This document shows, piece by piece, positions 18,418-28,557 of a stretch of 64,000 nt of DNA. The position numbers and the translations under genes are program-made. Below the pieces are notes generated by a model, which saw nothing but the letters and a program-made list of their open reading frames with translations, made no database searches and was not told the origin of the DNA. The DNA is from Bacteroides sp. UBA1773. GTDB lineage: Bacteria > Bacteroidota > Bacteroidia > Bacteroidales > Bacteroidaceae. Where the stretch lies: assembly GCA_002315285.1 (NCBI GenBank), contig DCGR01000097.1, positions 13,658 through 77,657 of the forward strand. The letters are read 5' to 3'. Numbering within the stretch: the first letter of the stretch is position 1; every line of letters begins with the position of its first letter.

Positions 18418-19110
18418 CTAAAGTAACTTTTGAGGGAAGCTCATATTTGAGATGGTATTGAAGTGATGCAATGTATGGGTATCGCTACCCCGGTACGAGT
18501 ACCATCCCTTTTGCTTGATATAACTCAGGATGCGCACGGATGCAGGTCCATAGGCTCCACTTAACGAAAGCAGATTTAACTGGAAAGTCGCGCCCATGTC
18601 ATGATAGCGATCAAAAACCGACAACTCATCAGCCAAATACAAGTAACGCTCTGGGTGCGCTATTACTGGTTGAATGCCAGCCATCATCAGATTGAAAATG
18701 GTTTCCTCCATGGTACGGCTTCCGTAGTAATACGACATTTCAATCAAAACCTTTCCCGATTCTATTTGAAGCAACTCCTCAGGATTCCGGTGCTCGAAAC
18801 CATCGACCACCATATACTCTCCTGCCAATGAAATTTGCAACGCATGGGAAAGAGTCGAGGGCAGTTCTGATAAGAACTTCTGGAAACGACCCCGAATAAA
18901 CCCCTCTGTATTGCTAGGATAAATTTCGGGGTTCATGTGAGGTGTAAGCACCACATCAGTAATTCCCACATCCTTCATGCGTTGCAGTATCTGCACTGAA
19001 ACATTCATGTCATCAACTCCATCGTCCACACCTGGAAGAAGATGGCAATGATAATCCTTCGAAAACGAAAGATTAGTAAAACACGCTTCTTTTTCCCGAA
19101 AAAAAATCAC
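18418..19110 (-). CDS. CpsB/YwqE-type tyrosine-protein phosphatase (PHP fold)
   Basis: 230 residues. SKDYHCHLLPGVDDGVDDM near residue 17 is the first metal motif of the PHP family, TPHMNPEIYPS the second, and VIAHPERYLYL and GSDTH the later metal ligands. In capsule loci these Mn-dependent phosphatases dephosphorylate the Tyr-rich tail of the Wzc-type kinase. The start overlaps the wzc stop by 4 nt (ATGA), so kinase and phosphatase are translationally coupled. Confidence 0.9.
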   Translation of the reverse strand: MIFFREKEACFTNLSFSKDYHCHLLPGVDDGVDDMNVSVQILQRMKDVGITDVVLTPHMNPEIYPSNTEGFIRGRFQKFLSELPSTLSHALQISLAGEYMVVDGFEHRNPEELLQIESGKVLIEMSYYYGSRTMEETIFNLMMAGIQPVIAHPERYLYLADELSVFDRYHDMGATFQLNLLSLSGAYGPASVRILSYIKQKGWYSYRGSDTHTLHHFNTISNMSFPQKLL

Positions 19111-21662
19111 TTCGCAACTTCGTTTACTTGAGCAGACCGAGACTTTCTCGATTTGTGATGAGGTTTCTTGCCATCCACCGATTCACCGTAACAGTAGCCG
19201 TAACCATATCCATAACCGTAACCATAGCCGTAACTCTTACCATAGCCATAGCCATAGCCCTTCCCATAACCATATTTAAAGGATTTCGACTTGAAATTGA
19301 CCGCATTAAGTACGATTTTAGGATTTACGATATTCGCATTTGCAAACAACTGCTTGATTTCAGGTAACATCCTCAATGGTGTATAAGAAGAACGTACCAC
19401 ATACAATGTTAAATCGACAAACTTGTTGACAAGCAAAGCATCGGATACAGGCATCATAGGAGCCGTATCACAAATCACATAGTCGTAATGATTCCTACAG
19501 TAATCGATCAAGTCACCAATACGGTTGGTCGAAAGCAATTCCGTCGGATTAGGTGGAACAGTTCCCGATACCGCGATATCCAAATTAGGACAAGCATCAA
19601 TTTTTTGGAAGATGTCAGCAGCCTCACACTTGTTAATGAGATAACCGACAATAGAATGGCGTGTATGGGTTTCAAGACTAGGAAGGAACAGCTTCAAGGC
19701 CGGATTTCTCAAATCGATTCCCAACAAAACTACCTTCTTATCCATATGTGAAATGGATATGGCCAGATTCACCGCTATGTTTGACTTGCCTTCACCAGGG
19801 ATAGAACTCGTCACCTGAATGACCTTTCCTTCCAAAAATTTCAGATTACTACGCAACATTCGGAATGACTCTGTCTTGATGTCGCGGTCTGAAACACTGT
19901 TGATGACACTGGCATCTTCGAATTTAGGAATATTGGCCAAAATGGGGTCTGGCAAGACTCTCTCGACATCATCCTTCGACAAGACATTGGTACGCAACTG
20001 ATTGGAACTCAACACAACAGCAGGGGGGAAACAAAATCCCAAAACCAAAGCAAAGAGCAATATCGACATGCTTTTTGGTTTGATTGGAGCACTCTGCCCA
20101 TGCGCAGGTTCGATTACCCTTGCATTGTCCGACACATTGTACATTGAAATCTGCGCTTCTTCCTTCTTTTGTTGCAAAAGGGTGAACAACGGCTCAATGA
20201 TTTTCTGCTTACGCTCGATTTGTGTCAAATCATATTGCTGTGTAGGAATTTCAGAAATAGTGGCCTTGCTTTTCTTCAACACATTGTTTATCTCACCTTC
20301 TCGAAGACCATACACCTTTTCCAAATTGTCGATAGATACGATAATCCCATTTCTTCCGTCCCTTAGAATCAGGTTAAGGTTCTTCACGCGTGGGTTATTG
20401 ACAGAGGAGTTGGCAATCATCCTGTTTCGTTCAGCCACTTGTTGGTTATACGATGTGATGGCCGAATTCAAATTGGCATCCGACAGTCCTATGTTAGAAG
20501 GGATTACATCATAATCACCCTCACTCATCCTATCCAATTCAGATTTTATCATCTTCAGAATGTTCTGCTGCAAACGGATGTCAGTCAACTGCTTTTCATA
20601 TTCCTTATCGGAGGACAAAGCCAGTTGCGACTGAGCCTCGATATTCACCAAGGTACGCGATGTCTGGTATTGCTGATAAGATGTCTCGACCATTCCCAAC
20701 TCCTGAGCGATGTCTGCGATACGGCCATCCATGAACTTAATCGAATTCAGAACCGCCGCATTCTGGTATAAACGTGATTCCTCATTGTATTTTTTAACCA
20801 AAGTATTCAGGATGTCATCCGCCCTTTCCCTTTTGGAGTCCAGAAAGGTGAGCGTTATCACATCGGTTCTGCTCATTCGCATAGATCCTGCTTCGACAGA
20901 AGCCATAAGACTATTTGAATATGCTGTTGCACAAGAAGCAACATTCATCCACGAAACCTTATATCGCGAATTGACTGACATGCCATCGGAAATTATTCGT
21001 GAAATGACGACAGAAAATCCGTTAAAGACAATCTTATCACCATAGCCATATATTTCATTCTCGCCAAACTTAATCTTCTGTTGACCAGAAGCCATCATCA
21101 AATCCAATGAACAGATTCTAAACGTTTCTGCACTGACAGGAATAAACTCTAACGAAAAAGAAACCGGACGACTTTTTTCCGAATAAAAAGAATCGAAAGC
21201 AATATCGGCCACAAAAGGATTGTCCTTGTAGAATTCGTATTGCCTATACGACAAATAACGTTTTACCCACTTACCATCCAATTGGGACATTGGGACACGA
21301 TATTCATAATAACGAATATTCAAAAACAAATCCTCAACCACCTTCTTCATCAAACTTGGGCTCCGAAATATGAAAATCTCGTTATCAATCTTTGATGTCT
21401 GCTCCATACCTGCGATGTCAGACAACAAACTGATTCCTCCCTTATTCGATTTTTCGTTCGTCAAGATTACCTGAGTCTGTCGTTCATAAATCGGAGTTGT
21501 CAATTTCACATATAAAAAAGCCAAACAAAAAGCGACAAAACAAGAACAAACTATCCAATATCGCAGTTTCCACAAAAAGATAAGGATACTACTCAAATCA
21601 AAATCGTTGGGTGTACCCTGGGCATTCGAATTTAATGTTGATGTATGGTTTGAAATATTCAT
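19107..21662 (-). CDS. wzc: Wzc-type polysaccharide co-polymerase / BY tyrosine kinase
   Basis: 851 residues. A first membrane span (about 33-53), a Wzz/periplasmic coiled-coil domain, a second span (about 545-565), then a cytoplasmic BY-kinase: Walker A SSIPGEGKSNIAVNLAIS, Walker A' KVVLLGIDLRNP, Walker B YVICDTAPMMPVSDALL. The tail is an alternating Tyr-Gly tract of roughly 30 residues with one Cys, the autophosphorylation target, followed by a basic HHKSRKSRSA end. It regulates chain length and export of capsule or exopolysaccharide with the Wza protein encoded 16 bp upstream. In A' the common IDxDxR reads GIDLR. Confidence 0.93.
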   Translation of the reverse strand: MNISNHTSTLNSNAQGTPNDFDLSSILIFLWKLRYWIVCSCFVAFCLAFLYVKLTTPIYERQTQVILTNEKSNKGGISLLSDIAGMEQTSKIDNEIFIFRSPSLMKKVVEDLFLNIRYYEYRVPMSQLDGKWVKRYLSYRQYEFYKDNPFVADIAFDSFYSEKSRPVSFSLEFIPVSAETFRICSLDLMMASGQQKIKFGENEIYGYGDKIVFNGFSVVISRIISDGMSVNSRYKVSWMNVASCATAYSNSLMASVEAGSMRMSRTDVITLTFLDSKRERADDILNTLVKKYNEESRLYQNAAVLNSIKFMDGRIADIAQELGMVETSYQQYQTSRTLVNIEAQSQLALSSDKEYEKQLTDIRLQQNILKMIKSELDRMSEGDYDVIPSNIGLSDANLNSAITSYNQQVAERNRMIANSSVNNPRVKNLNLILRDGRNGIIVSIDNLEKVYGLREGEINNVLKKSKATISEIPTQQYDLTQIERKQKIIEPLFTLLQQKKEEAQISMYNVSDNARVIEPAHGQSAPIKPKSMSILLFALVLGFCFPPAVVLSSNQLRTNVLSKDDVERVLPDPILANIPKFEDASVINSVSDRDIKTESFRMLRSNLKFLEGKVIQVTSSIPGEGKSNIAVNLAISISHMDKKVVLLGIDLRNPALKLFLPSLETHTRHSIVGYLINKCEAADIFQKIDACPNLDIAVSGTVPPNPTELLSTNRIGDLIDYCRNHYDYVICDTAPMMPVSDALLVNKFVDLTLYVVRSSYTPLRMLPEIKQLFANANIVNPKIVLNAVNFKSKSFKYGYGKGYGYGYGKSYGYGYGYGYGYGYCYGESVDGKKPHHKSRKSRSAQVNEVAK
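19186..19275. repeat. tandem hexamer-like repeat encoding the Tyr-Gly tail of Wzc
   Basis: Repeating units of the type ccataRcc/ccgtaacc (period 6) on the plus strand encode alternating Gly and Tyr codons. Slippage here would change the number of phosphorylatable tyrosines without shifting frame. Confidence 0.8.
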
Positions 21663-21678
21663 GAAAGAAAGCGAATTG

Positions 21679-22464
21679 TTACAATTTCAAAATAAGAGTG
21701 ATCACTGCGACCATAGAAGTTACCGAACTCAACAACACGCTCCAAATGCCTGTGTTGGTTGTGGCTGCAGACACACGTTGTGCCGAGGGTGGTACATAAA
21801 GCACATCATTCTGCTGCATGAAGAAATAATCCTCGTTCATGATTTCGGCCGACTTCAAATCAATTCTATGATATGTGTTCTTGCCATTTACCTCACGAAT
21901 CAGAATGATATTTTCACGTTTTGCCGTCAAGGCCAAATCGCCAGCCCGTCCCAACGCTTGGAAAATGTTGATCTTCTCAGAATCCATCGAATATGTTCCT
22001 GGAGCTTTCACCTCGCCCAAGACCGTAATCTTATAGTTCCTGAACGCCACATACACAATCGGATTCTTTACATCCTTGCTAATTTCAGTGGTAAGATATG
22101 CTACCAAATCGGAACGTGTCATGCCTTCGACCTTGATTTTACCCAATATAGGAAAATCTATCTCTCCATTGATATCAACCAAATATGGCAGAGTCATACG
22201 CTCTGGATCATAACTTCCACCACCCATTGTATTGTCATGTAATGTAAGATTGTAGGGCATGACAACCTGCTTGTCTGGGCCCGACACGATAATGTTCAAC
22301 AAGTCGTCCTTTTTTATCCTCGCTTCATAACGAGTAGTAATTTCTTTCAATTGTACTTCGTCGATATCTTGCATATACACGATTTTCTTTGCAGACTTAC
22401 AAGCCGTCAAAAGAAAAACGAATGCCACCAAATAAAGCACTTTTGTTTGTATAATAAATCTCAT
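21679..22464 (-). CDS. Wza-like polysaccharide export lipoprotein
   Basis: 261 residues with a lipoprotein signal (VAFVFLLTAC, Cys22). The poly-export domain starts around 45 (ARIKKDDLLNIIVSG), and an SLBB domain follows (TVLGEVKAPGTYSMDSEKINIFQALGRA cluster, residues about 155-190). The C-terminus ends in a hydrophobic helix (VLLSSVTSMVAVITLIL), as in Wza, where such helices form the outer-membrane pore. It is the first gene of wza-wzc-phosphatase and has its own promoter box at 22487-22494. Confidence 0.92.
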   Translation of the reverse strand: MRFIIQTKVLYLVAFVFLLTACKSAKKIVYMQDIDEVQLKEITTRYEARIKKDDLLNIIVSGPDKQVVMPYNLTLHDNTMGGGSYDPERMTLPYLVDINGEIDFPILGKIKVEGMTRSDLVAYLTTEISKDVKNPIVYVAFRNYKITVLGEVKAPGTYSMDSEKINIFQALGRAGDLALTAKRENIILIREVNGKNTYHRIDLKSAEIMNEDYFFMQQNDVLYVPPSAQRVSAATTNTGIWSVLLSSVTSMVAVITLILKL

Positions 22465-22486
22465 TCTACCTGTTTTTTATTTTCCG

Positions 22487-22494
22487 CAAATATA
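22487..22494 (-). promoter_or_regulatory. -7 box for the wza-wzc-phosphatase unit
   Basis: Minus-strand TATATTTG, 23 nt before the wza ATG; a GTTTC segment about 17 nt further up may serve as the -33 element. The unit therefore has a promoter separate from the helicase gene that ends upstream. Confidence 0.5.
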
Positions 22495-22555
22495 CAAAAT
22501 TATTTAGAAACCGTCAGTGTATCCAATAGATTCTTAAAAATTTCATAGGAAAAGA

Positions 22556-25447
22556 CTATTGTCCAATATGATTCAGCAGGCGATTGAAAATCTCATTCTG
22601 ACCCAATAATTCAGGAACACCAATGATATACATGCGACGGCGAGATCGAGTCAAAGCCACATTCAACTTCCGGTCGATGACAATCCCGTTCTCTTCCGTC
22701 ACATTCGGAAGGAATCGAAGCTGACAGGCATAATTCACACAAAACGAATAGATGATGATATCCCGTTCACTACCCTGATACCGTTCAACCGTATCTACTG
22801 TAACAAGGCTCAATTGTTTGTTCCCCGTTTCCTGCAATTTCATTTTTATCAGCGCTATTTGGCTTCGGTATGGAGCGATAATCCCTAATGTGCGTGTCGG
22901 ATCAAAACAATCCTCGTTGTCTTTGTAAACCTGCATTGCCAAATCAACAGCAATTTGTGCTTCCTGCAAATTAATCTTACCTGTCTGACTACTTGTATCA
23001 GGAACGGATGGCATGAAGAACACCGCCCGCTGCACAGCTTCTTGTTGATGTGGCAATCCCAGTGACTCCAACCTCCCTCCATAAAAAGCCAAGTTCGAAA
23101 ATGATGCCACTGCCGGATGCATCCGACCCTGCCGGAAAAGCATATCAACATAAGGAGAATATTCCTCGTTCAAATGTTTCTTATACAAACGTTCAAATAA
23201 GGAATCTCGAAGGTTACGCAAGCCTATTTTTCGCAAATTTTCATCAGTCACCATACTCTGCTCAACATTTTGCGCAACGACTGCAGGCAACTGCTTGTAA
23301 TCGCCTATCATCACTATCTTTGCAATGGCATCCTGCCCATCAGGATTCTTTGTGCACAACAATCCCAAAAGTTGTGACTCCAATATCTGCGTAGCCTCAT
23401 CCACAATAGCCACATCGAAATGCTTCATTTTCAGTAAATCCACCTTAGAAGACATTGTAGTAAGAGTACCAACAAAAATCCTACAACCTGCAAGACATGC
23501 CCGTACTTCCATACGACTTCTACACTGCGAAAGTCTATGTTCCATCAAATGAGCGCGATAAGCTTCATCGCACGACAATTCATTTCCACAACGGATATAA
23601 TCAGGATGAAAATCTATCCGTTCCAAGGCATGACAAATCTCATCGACCGCTCTGTTGGTGTAAGCTATTAAAAGAATCTGCGAATCTGTTTCCTGATAAA
23701 ATCGTTCTACCATCCTACGTAAGGCACATGACGTCTTCCCCGTTCCGGGAGGTCCAACCAACAAAAAATAGTCCTTGGCTGCCAAAGCCTTCTGAGCCAC
23801 ACAATCGAAAACCGAATCAGGATTTTGTCGTGTTTCGTCAGACAATGCCTTACAGTCGGCCTGGCACAAGCTTGTTCCCGGATTCCGCAATCCCAAAAGC
23901 AGATCCCTCCGATCCTGGTTCGCATATAAGAAGGAGCCCAATCCTGCAAACACATTTCGGAAAGTAGTATCCGAGACATCGTGTTCCACAGCGTAACGAC
24001 TATCCAAAGACAATACTGCCACATTACGCTGCGCTGCACGAAGACGTATAGACACTTCTGAAGTACTAATTTTTTCTATATTCCCCTTGATTACCATGTG
24101 ATTGGTTGCATGATCTTCCATAGAATTGCGTTCATACAACACAACCATATCGCCTTGTCGGAAATTCGAAGGATAACAATCAGGCGTATCAGGTAACAAC
24201 AAACACACAAAAGGGTGTTCCGAATCAGAAATCCGATTCTCCTTTATACGCAAGTCACACAATATTTCACCTTTTTCCTTCTTCTCATCCAAATCCGACA
24301 ACCACATAGCAGATGAACCGCTTCGTCCTTCAATGGCCTGGAAACCTGTTTTAGATAGGAATAGTTCGTATGAAACAAAGTTGAACAGGGCAAAGAAATA
24401 TGAACGTTCCAATGCAGTAAGAACACGTAACGCATCAGTGAACTGCATGATGGGCACTCGCAAATATTGATTCCAATAACGGCCCCGCAGATCATTCTCA
24501 TTCAAGCAATCGGTTGTAATGGAATCGAAAATGCTTTCAGTGAACGACAAAGAGTGATTTCTAATAAACCCATATTGAAGCGATACAATGCGGTTACGGA
24601 CCATCATCACCTTCTGCATTTGAAGTTTTGACGCCTTAGCCCCATACAACATCGGGTAACAGGTATATAACAGGAATGGCTGTACCTCACGTGCATCTTT
24701 CCCCATGCCATACTCCAAAACAGCGAGGTAAAGCAGCATCTGCACCTGATTGTTGCGTTTGGGAATAGGGTGTAAATGTCCGTATTCATCCGCCTTTCCA
24801 GACTTCATTTCTATGAAACGGCTCATGTCACGCTGCATGTAGTCCAGCCGCCCTTGTATGCCCAATGTTTCACAGATGTAGGCAGGTTCCAAGACTGCGT
24901 CCTGCACATCAAAACCATTTTGAGGGAAATCGACATCAATGATATGCCGAAGATTATTAAAATGAGATCTACAGCTTTCAAAAAAGGAATGCTCCGTCTG
25001 TGGCTCACCCAATTCCTCGTTTGCAGATAATTCTACCATATACTGACGAAAAGCTGTCCGCATACATTCCTGATAGGAAGGCTGTCCGTGAATCAGCTCA
25101 TCAAGGAACAAATTCACCATATTACCCAACAAGATAGGCAACGAACTCGTCATCGGACGGAACTGCGCCAACAGATAGTTTGCCGGGTGTTCACCATATT
25201 CCTTGAAACTTTCGGCAAGCGCACTGATGTCCAACAAATAATCTGGTTCCAAAACAATCAATGCCGGCAGCAACATCTCATCCGCTTCCGTCACATCGAC
25301 CAAATTCAATTGCGCCCCTTTCCACAACAACGCTGGAAGGGCCGAAAATGAAACCGGACATTTCACCAAAAAAGAAACTTCCTGCACATTATGCACATGC
25401 AGGAAGATACCTTCAATTTCATCAACCGTTACCCTAAAATTTGTCAT
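22556..25447 (-). CDS. PD-(D/E)XK nuclease plus SF1 helicase (Dna2-like)
   Basis: 963 residues. The N-terminal third has a RecB/Cas4-type nuclease core: GRLD with Asp202, FIEMKSG with Glu213 and Lys215, and QVQMLLY with Gln236-Tyr240. The C-terminal half is a UPF1/Dna2-type helicase: Walker A LLVGPPGTGKTSCA (about 567), Walker B VDEATQILES, motif III GDYKQLPAVV, motif V ERYQGSERDIIIYS, motif VI LNVALTRSRRRM. I do not see the four Cys of the Dna2 iron-sulfur cluster. A role in DNA repair or end processing is likely; defence cannot be excluded. Its start overlaps the SGNH hydrolase stop by 4 nt. Confidence 0.87.
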   Translation of the reverse strand: MTNFRVTVDEIEGIFLHVHNVQEVSFLVKCPVSFSALPALLWKGAQLNLVDVTEADEMLLPALIVLEPDYLLDISALAESFKEYGEHPANYLLAQFRPMTSSLPILLGNMVNLFLDELIHGQPSYQECMRTAFRQYMVELSANEELGEPQTEHSFFESCRSHFNNLRHIIDVDFPQNGFDVQDAVLEPAYICETLGIQGRLDYMQRDMSRFIEMKSGKADEYGHLHPIPKRNNQVQMLLYLAVLEYGMGKDAREVQPFLLYTCYPMLYGAKASKLQMQKVMMVRNRIVSLQYGFIRNHSLSFTESIFDSITTDCLNENDLRGRYWNQYLRVPIMQFTDALRVLTALERSYFFALFNFVSYELFLSKTGFQAIEGRSGSSAMWLSDLDEKKEKGEILCDLRIKENRISDSEHPFVCLLLPDTPDCYPSNFRQGDMVVLYERNSMEDHATNHMVIKGNIEKISTSEVSIRLRAAQRNVAVLSLDSRYAVEHDVSDTTFRNVFAGLGSFLYANQDRRDLLLGLRNPGTSLCQADCKALSDETRQNPDSVFDCVAQKALAAKDYFLLVGPPGTGKTSCALRRMVERFYQETDSQILLIAYTNRAVDEICHALERIDFHPDYIRCGNELSCDEAYRAHLMEHRLSQCRSRMEVRACLAGCRIFVGTLTTMSSKVDLLKMKHFDVAIVDEATQILESQLLGLLCTKNPDGQDAIAKIVMIGDYKQLPAVVAQNVEQSMVTDENLRKIGLRNLRDSLFERLYKKHLNEEYSPYVDMLFRQGRMHPAVASFSNLAFYGGRLESLGLPHQQEAVQRAVFFMPSVPDTSSQTGKINLQEAQIAVDLAMQVYKDNEDCFDPTRTLGIIAPYRSQIALIKMKLQETGNKQLSLVTVDTVERYQGSERDIIIYSFCVNYACQLRFLPNVTEENGIVIDRKLNVALTRSRRRMYIIGVPELLGQNEIFNRLLNHIGQ

Positions 25448-26139
25448 TTGTTCATGTATTCCCGTACCTGATTGGCAATACTCTCCATTCCCTTCACGGA
25501 AGGGTGACCACTTATCTTGTCAATGTCATGCAACACGATGCAATCAATCCCATAATGCCGGCAAACGGAAAGGACCGACTCATTGATTTCCTCTTTCAGC
25601 CCATCGTTCAGCATGAAATAGATTTTCACATTCGGATAATAATCAATCAGGTTCTCCAAAAGGAAAGCCACGGCTGGACGGAACGAATACAAGTCATTAC
25701 GCAGATAATTCTGATATTTGTATTCTCCGATTGGCGATCCAGCCCATGAGTCGTTCGTGCCACCAAACACCAATATGATATCGGGATTGCCAAGTGCCGT
25801 AAGACGAGTCACGAAAGAGCGATCGCTGTAATCAGAAAAGGAGGAGGAACCTTCCTTCCTATACCCAGAAAAACAAATCGTCGAGCCAGAAAAAGAATTA
25901 TTCACTTCAAGCTTATAGCCATTCTCTTTCACAAACTTGTGCCACCATGTCTGACGGACAGAATTGACATCGGTGCGTTTCGGATCCGGCTTTGCCCAAT
26001 ACCATACAGCATTTGTGTCGGGTTCGAGATAACCTTGGAAGGTGGAATACGAATCGCCCAGAATCGAAACCGACAGATGCTGAGCTGTCATACTCACAGA
26101 CCAGCCACACAACAAAAACAGGACAAGTAGTTTTTTCAT
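25444..26139 (-). CDS. secreted SGNH/GDSL hydrolase
   Basis: 231 residues from ATG 26139 (MKKLLVLFLLCGW signal). Block I is SILGDSYSTFQG with the catalytic Ser, block III is VFGGTNDSW, and DIDKISGHPSVKGM near the end supplies the Asp-x-x-His pair (in the form SGHPS). Such enzymes deacylate glycans or lipids in the periplasm; the substrate is unknown. The ATG overlaps the cupin stop (ATGA at 26139-26136) and its own stop overlaps the helicase start, so three unlike genes are translationally chained. Confidence 0.9.
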   Translation of the reverse strand: MKKLLVLFLLCGWSVSMTAQHLSVSILGDSYSTFQGYLEPDTNAVWYWAKPDPKRTDVNSVRQTWWHKFVKENGYKLEVNNSFSGSTICFSGYRKEGSSSFSDYSDRSFVTRLTALGNPDIILVFGGTNDSWAGSPIGEYKYQNYLRNDLYSFRPAVAFLLENLIDYYPNVKIYFMLNDGLKEEINESVLSVCRHYGIDCIVLHDIDKISGHPSVKGMESIANQVREYMNK

Positions 26140-26654
26140 TTCTTCAAAAACGTATCGCGCATGGGCGAGAACGTGTCTATCAATAGACCCTCCTCCAAAC
26201 ACACACAGCCGTGTTCTACATCAGGAAGTTTGAACAACACATCACCTTCCTTCACGATTTTCTTTTCACCATTGATTGTAAATTCGAATTCCCCCTTCGC
26301 CACATACGTAGCCTGAGTGTGAGGATGGTGATGCAGCGAACCTATTTCTCCTTTGTCGAAACGCACCTTCACCATCATCAAGTCCTTTCCGTATGCCATC
26401 ACTTGACGTTCCACACCGCCGCCTGCATCTTCCCATTCCACATCATCGGCAAAAATAAAAGGTGCGCTATGTACTTCTTCGGCACAAGATGTAGCCTCAT
26501 GACTGCGAGCACACTGCTTGTCACATTTCGCCCCTTCACACTGATGTTCCGTACAGGACTGTTCCCCGCACTCAGTTCCATTTTCCTTTTGCTCCTTGCA
26601 ACTTGACAAGAACAAAGGTGTGGCCAATACACACAATACAATCAACTTTTTCAT
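26136..26654 (-). CDS. Cys-rich lipoprotein with C-terminal cupin domain
   Basis: 172 residues from ATG 26654. After the lipobox (LFLSSC) comes a short segment with Cys spaced like a metal site (CGEQSC, HQCEGAKC, KQC, TSC), then a single cupin: GSLHHHPHTQATYVAKGEFEF provides the metal His and Glu ligands, and KEGDVLFKLPDVEHG the second motif. Small cupins of this kind bind a metal and may be isomerases or oxygenases; the Cys-rich stalk is unusual and suggests metal or redox chemistry in the periplasm. Encoded 50 bp downstream of bipA. Confidence 0.8.
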   Translation of the reverse strand: MKKLIVLCVLATPLFLSSCKEQKENGTECGEQSCTEHQCEGAKCDKQCARSHEATSCAEEVHSAPFIFADDVEWEDAGGGVERQVMAYGKDLMMVKVRFDKGEIGSLHHHPHTQATYVAKGEFEFTINGEKKIVKEGDVLFKLPDVEHGCVCLEEGLLIDTFSPMRDTFLKK

Positions 26655-26704
26655 ATTTCCATTTCTCCTATTTTGTTTGCACTTCATGACAACAGCACCT
26701 TCGC

Positions 26705-28507
26705 CTAATCCTTGTTTGCGCGTTTACGATCGAGCGCGTCGAGAAGAATTTTGCGCATACGCATCGACTTGGGCGTAACCTCCACATACTCGTCTTCCTT
26801 AATGTATTCCAACGCCTCTTCCAGCGAGAAAACCACAGGAGGAATGATGCGGGCCTTCTCGTCGGCACCGGACGCACGCATATTGGTGAGTTGCTTGCTC
26901 TTGGTGACATTGACCACCAAATCCTTCTCGTGTACATGCTCTCCCACCACCTGTCCACCGTAAACCTCATCCTGCGGATAGATGAAAAACTTGCCCCTGT
27001 CCTGCAAATGGTCGATGGCGTAAGCATAAGCGGTACCACTCTCCATCGCCACCATAGAACCATTGGTGCGACGCTCTATATCACCCTTGAACGGCTGATA
27101 CTCCTTGAATCTATGGGCCATGATCGCCTCGCCTTGCGATGCTGTAAGGATATTCGTACGCAGACCTATAATGCCACGCGAAGGCATATCAAACTGTATG
27201 GTCACCCTATCACCTTGGCTCTCCATTGAAGTCATCTCGCCTTTCCGACGGGTAACCAAATCAATCATCTTGCTTGCAAACTCTTCGGGAACATTAATAG
27301 TCAGTTCCTCTATCGGTTCGCAACGCACACCATCGATATCCTTGAAGATCACCTGCGGCTGACCTACCTGAAGTTCATATCCCTCACGACGCATTGTCTC
27401 AATCAACACCGATAAATGTAGCACACCACGCCCACTTACAATCCATTTGTTCTCCTCGCCATCAAGAGGTTTCACACGCAAAGCCAGATTCTTATCCAAC
27501 TCTCGTTGCAAACGTTCATGAATATGGCGTGAAGTCACAAATTTCCCCTCACGACCAAAGAACGGAGAATCATTGATCGTGAACAACATGCTCATCGTAG
27601 GTTCATCAACGGCAATCGGAGGCAAAGCTTCCGGATGCTCCAAGTCACAGATGGAATCACCTATCTCAAAATGCTCCAATCCAATAATAGCACAAATGTC
27701 ACCAGAGGAGACTTGATTGGTCCGATGATGTCCCATGCCCTCGAAGGTGTGAAGCTCTTTTATCTTTGCCTTTTCTGAGCTACCATCACGATGTACAATG
27801 GTCACGTTCATGCCATCGGCTAGTGTGCCACGATGTACACGTCCCACAGCGATACGTCCTGTATAGCTGGAGTAGTCAAGCGAAGTAATCAGCATCTGAG
27901 GAGTCCCCTCCAAGTATTTAGGGGCAGGTATTGTGTTCAGAATCTCATCAAGCAAATACGTAATATCCTGGGCCGGTGTCTTCCAGTCGGGTCCCATCCA
28001 ATTGTTCTTGGCCGATCCATACACCACAGGAAAATCCAATTGGTCTTCCGTAGCGTTGAGCGCGAACATCAGGTCGAACACCATCTCATAGACCTCTTCC
28101 GGACGGCAGTTGGGCTTATCGACCTTATTGACGACAACCACAGGCTTCAATCCTATTTCAAGGGCCTTCTGCAGGACAAAGCGTGTTTGGGGCATCGATC
28201 CCTCAAAAGCATCGACCAGCAAGATGCAACCATCGGCCATGTTGAGCACCCGCTCCACCTCGCCACCGAAGTCGGAGTGCCCCGGAGTGTCGATGATGTT
28301 TATCTTTACACCTTTATAAATAATGGAAACATTCTTCGACAAAATCGTGATTCCACGTTCCCTTTCCAAATCATTATTATCGAGCATCAACTCTCCACCA
28401 GCCTGATTGTTCCGAAACAAATGTCCCGCCAACATCATCTTATCCACCAAAGTAGTTTTACCATGATCCACATGGGCAATAATCGCAATGTTTCTGATAT
28501 CCTGCAT
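26705..28507 (-). CDS. typA: ribosome-associated GTPase BipA/TypA
   Basis: 600 residues from ATG 28507 ([16 protein letters not shown]); the longer frame from 28531 would put the start inside the promoter. G1 [15 protein letters not shown]2 RERGITI, G3 [13 protein letters not shown]4 NKVDKP are intact, followed by EF-G-like domains and the BipA C-terminal domain ([19 protein letters not shown]). It binds the 70S ribosome and acts in ribosome assembly and stress adaptation. Transcribed divergently from rpsO. Confidence 0.97.
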   Translation of the reverse strand: MQDIRNIAIIAHVDHGKTTLVDKMMLAGHLFRNNQAGGELMLDNNDLERERGITILSKNVSIIYKGVKINIIDTPGHSDFGGEVERVLNMADGCILLVDAFEGSMPQTRFVLQKALEIGLKPVVVVNKVDKPNCRPEEVYEMVFDLMFALNATEDQLDFPVVYGSAKNNWMGPDWKTPAQDITYLLDEILNTIPAPKYLEGTPQMLITSLDYSSYTGRIAVGRVHRGTLADGMNVTIVHRDGSSEKAKIKELHTFEGMGHHRTNQVSSGDICAIIGLEHFEIGDSICDLEHPEALPPIAVDEPTMSMLFTINDSPFFGREGKFVTSRHIHERLQRELDKNLALRVKPLDGEENKWIVSGRGVLHLSVLIETMRREGYELQVGQPQVIFKDIDGVRCEPIEELTINVPEEFASKMIDLVTRRKGEMTSMESQGDRVTIQFDMPSRGIIGLRTNILTASQGEAIMAHRFKEYQPFKGDIERRTNGSMVAMESGTAYAYAIDHLQDRGKFFIYPQDEVYGGQVVGEHVHEKDLVVNVTKSKQLTNMRASGADEKARIIPPVVFSLEEALEYIKEDEYVEVTPKSMRMRKILLDALDRKRANKD

Positions 28508-28528
28508 ATAATTTACTGTAATCCGCCG

Positions 28529-28536
28529 CAAAGTTA
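28529..28536 (-). promoter_or_regulatory. -7 box for typA
   Basis: Minus-strand TAACTTTG, matching TAnnTTTG, 21 nt before the ATG at 28507. No clear -33 element. Confidence 0.55.
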
Positions 28537-28557
28537 GGAAAAAAAGTTGTAAAAGAC

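Noticed and set aside
19186..19275. short regular repeats as a possible CRISPR array
   Set aside because: The unit is 6 bp and encodes the Tyr-Gly tail of Wzc; there are no spacers.
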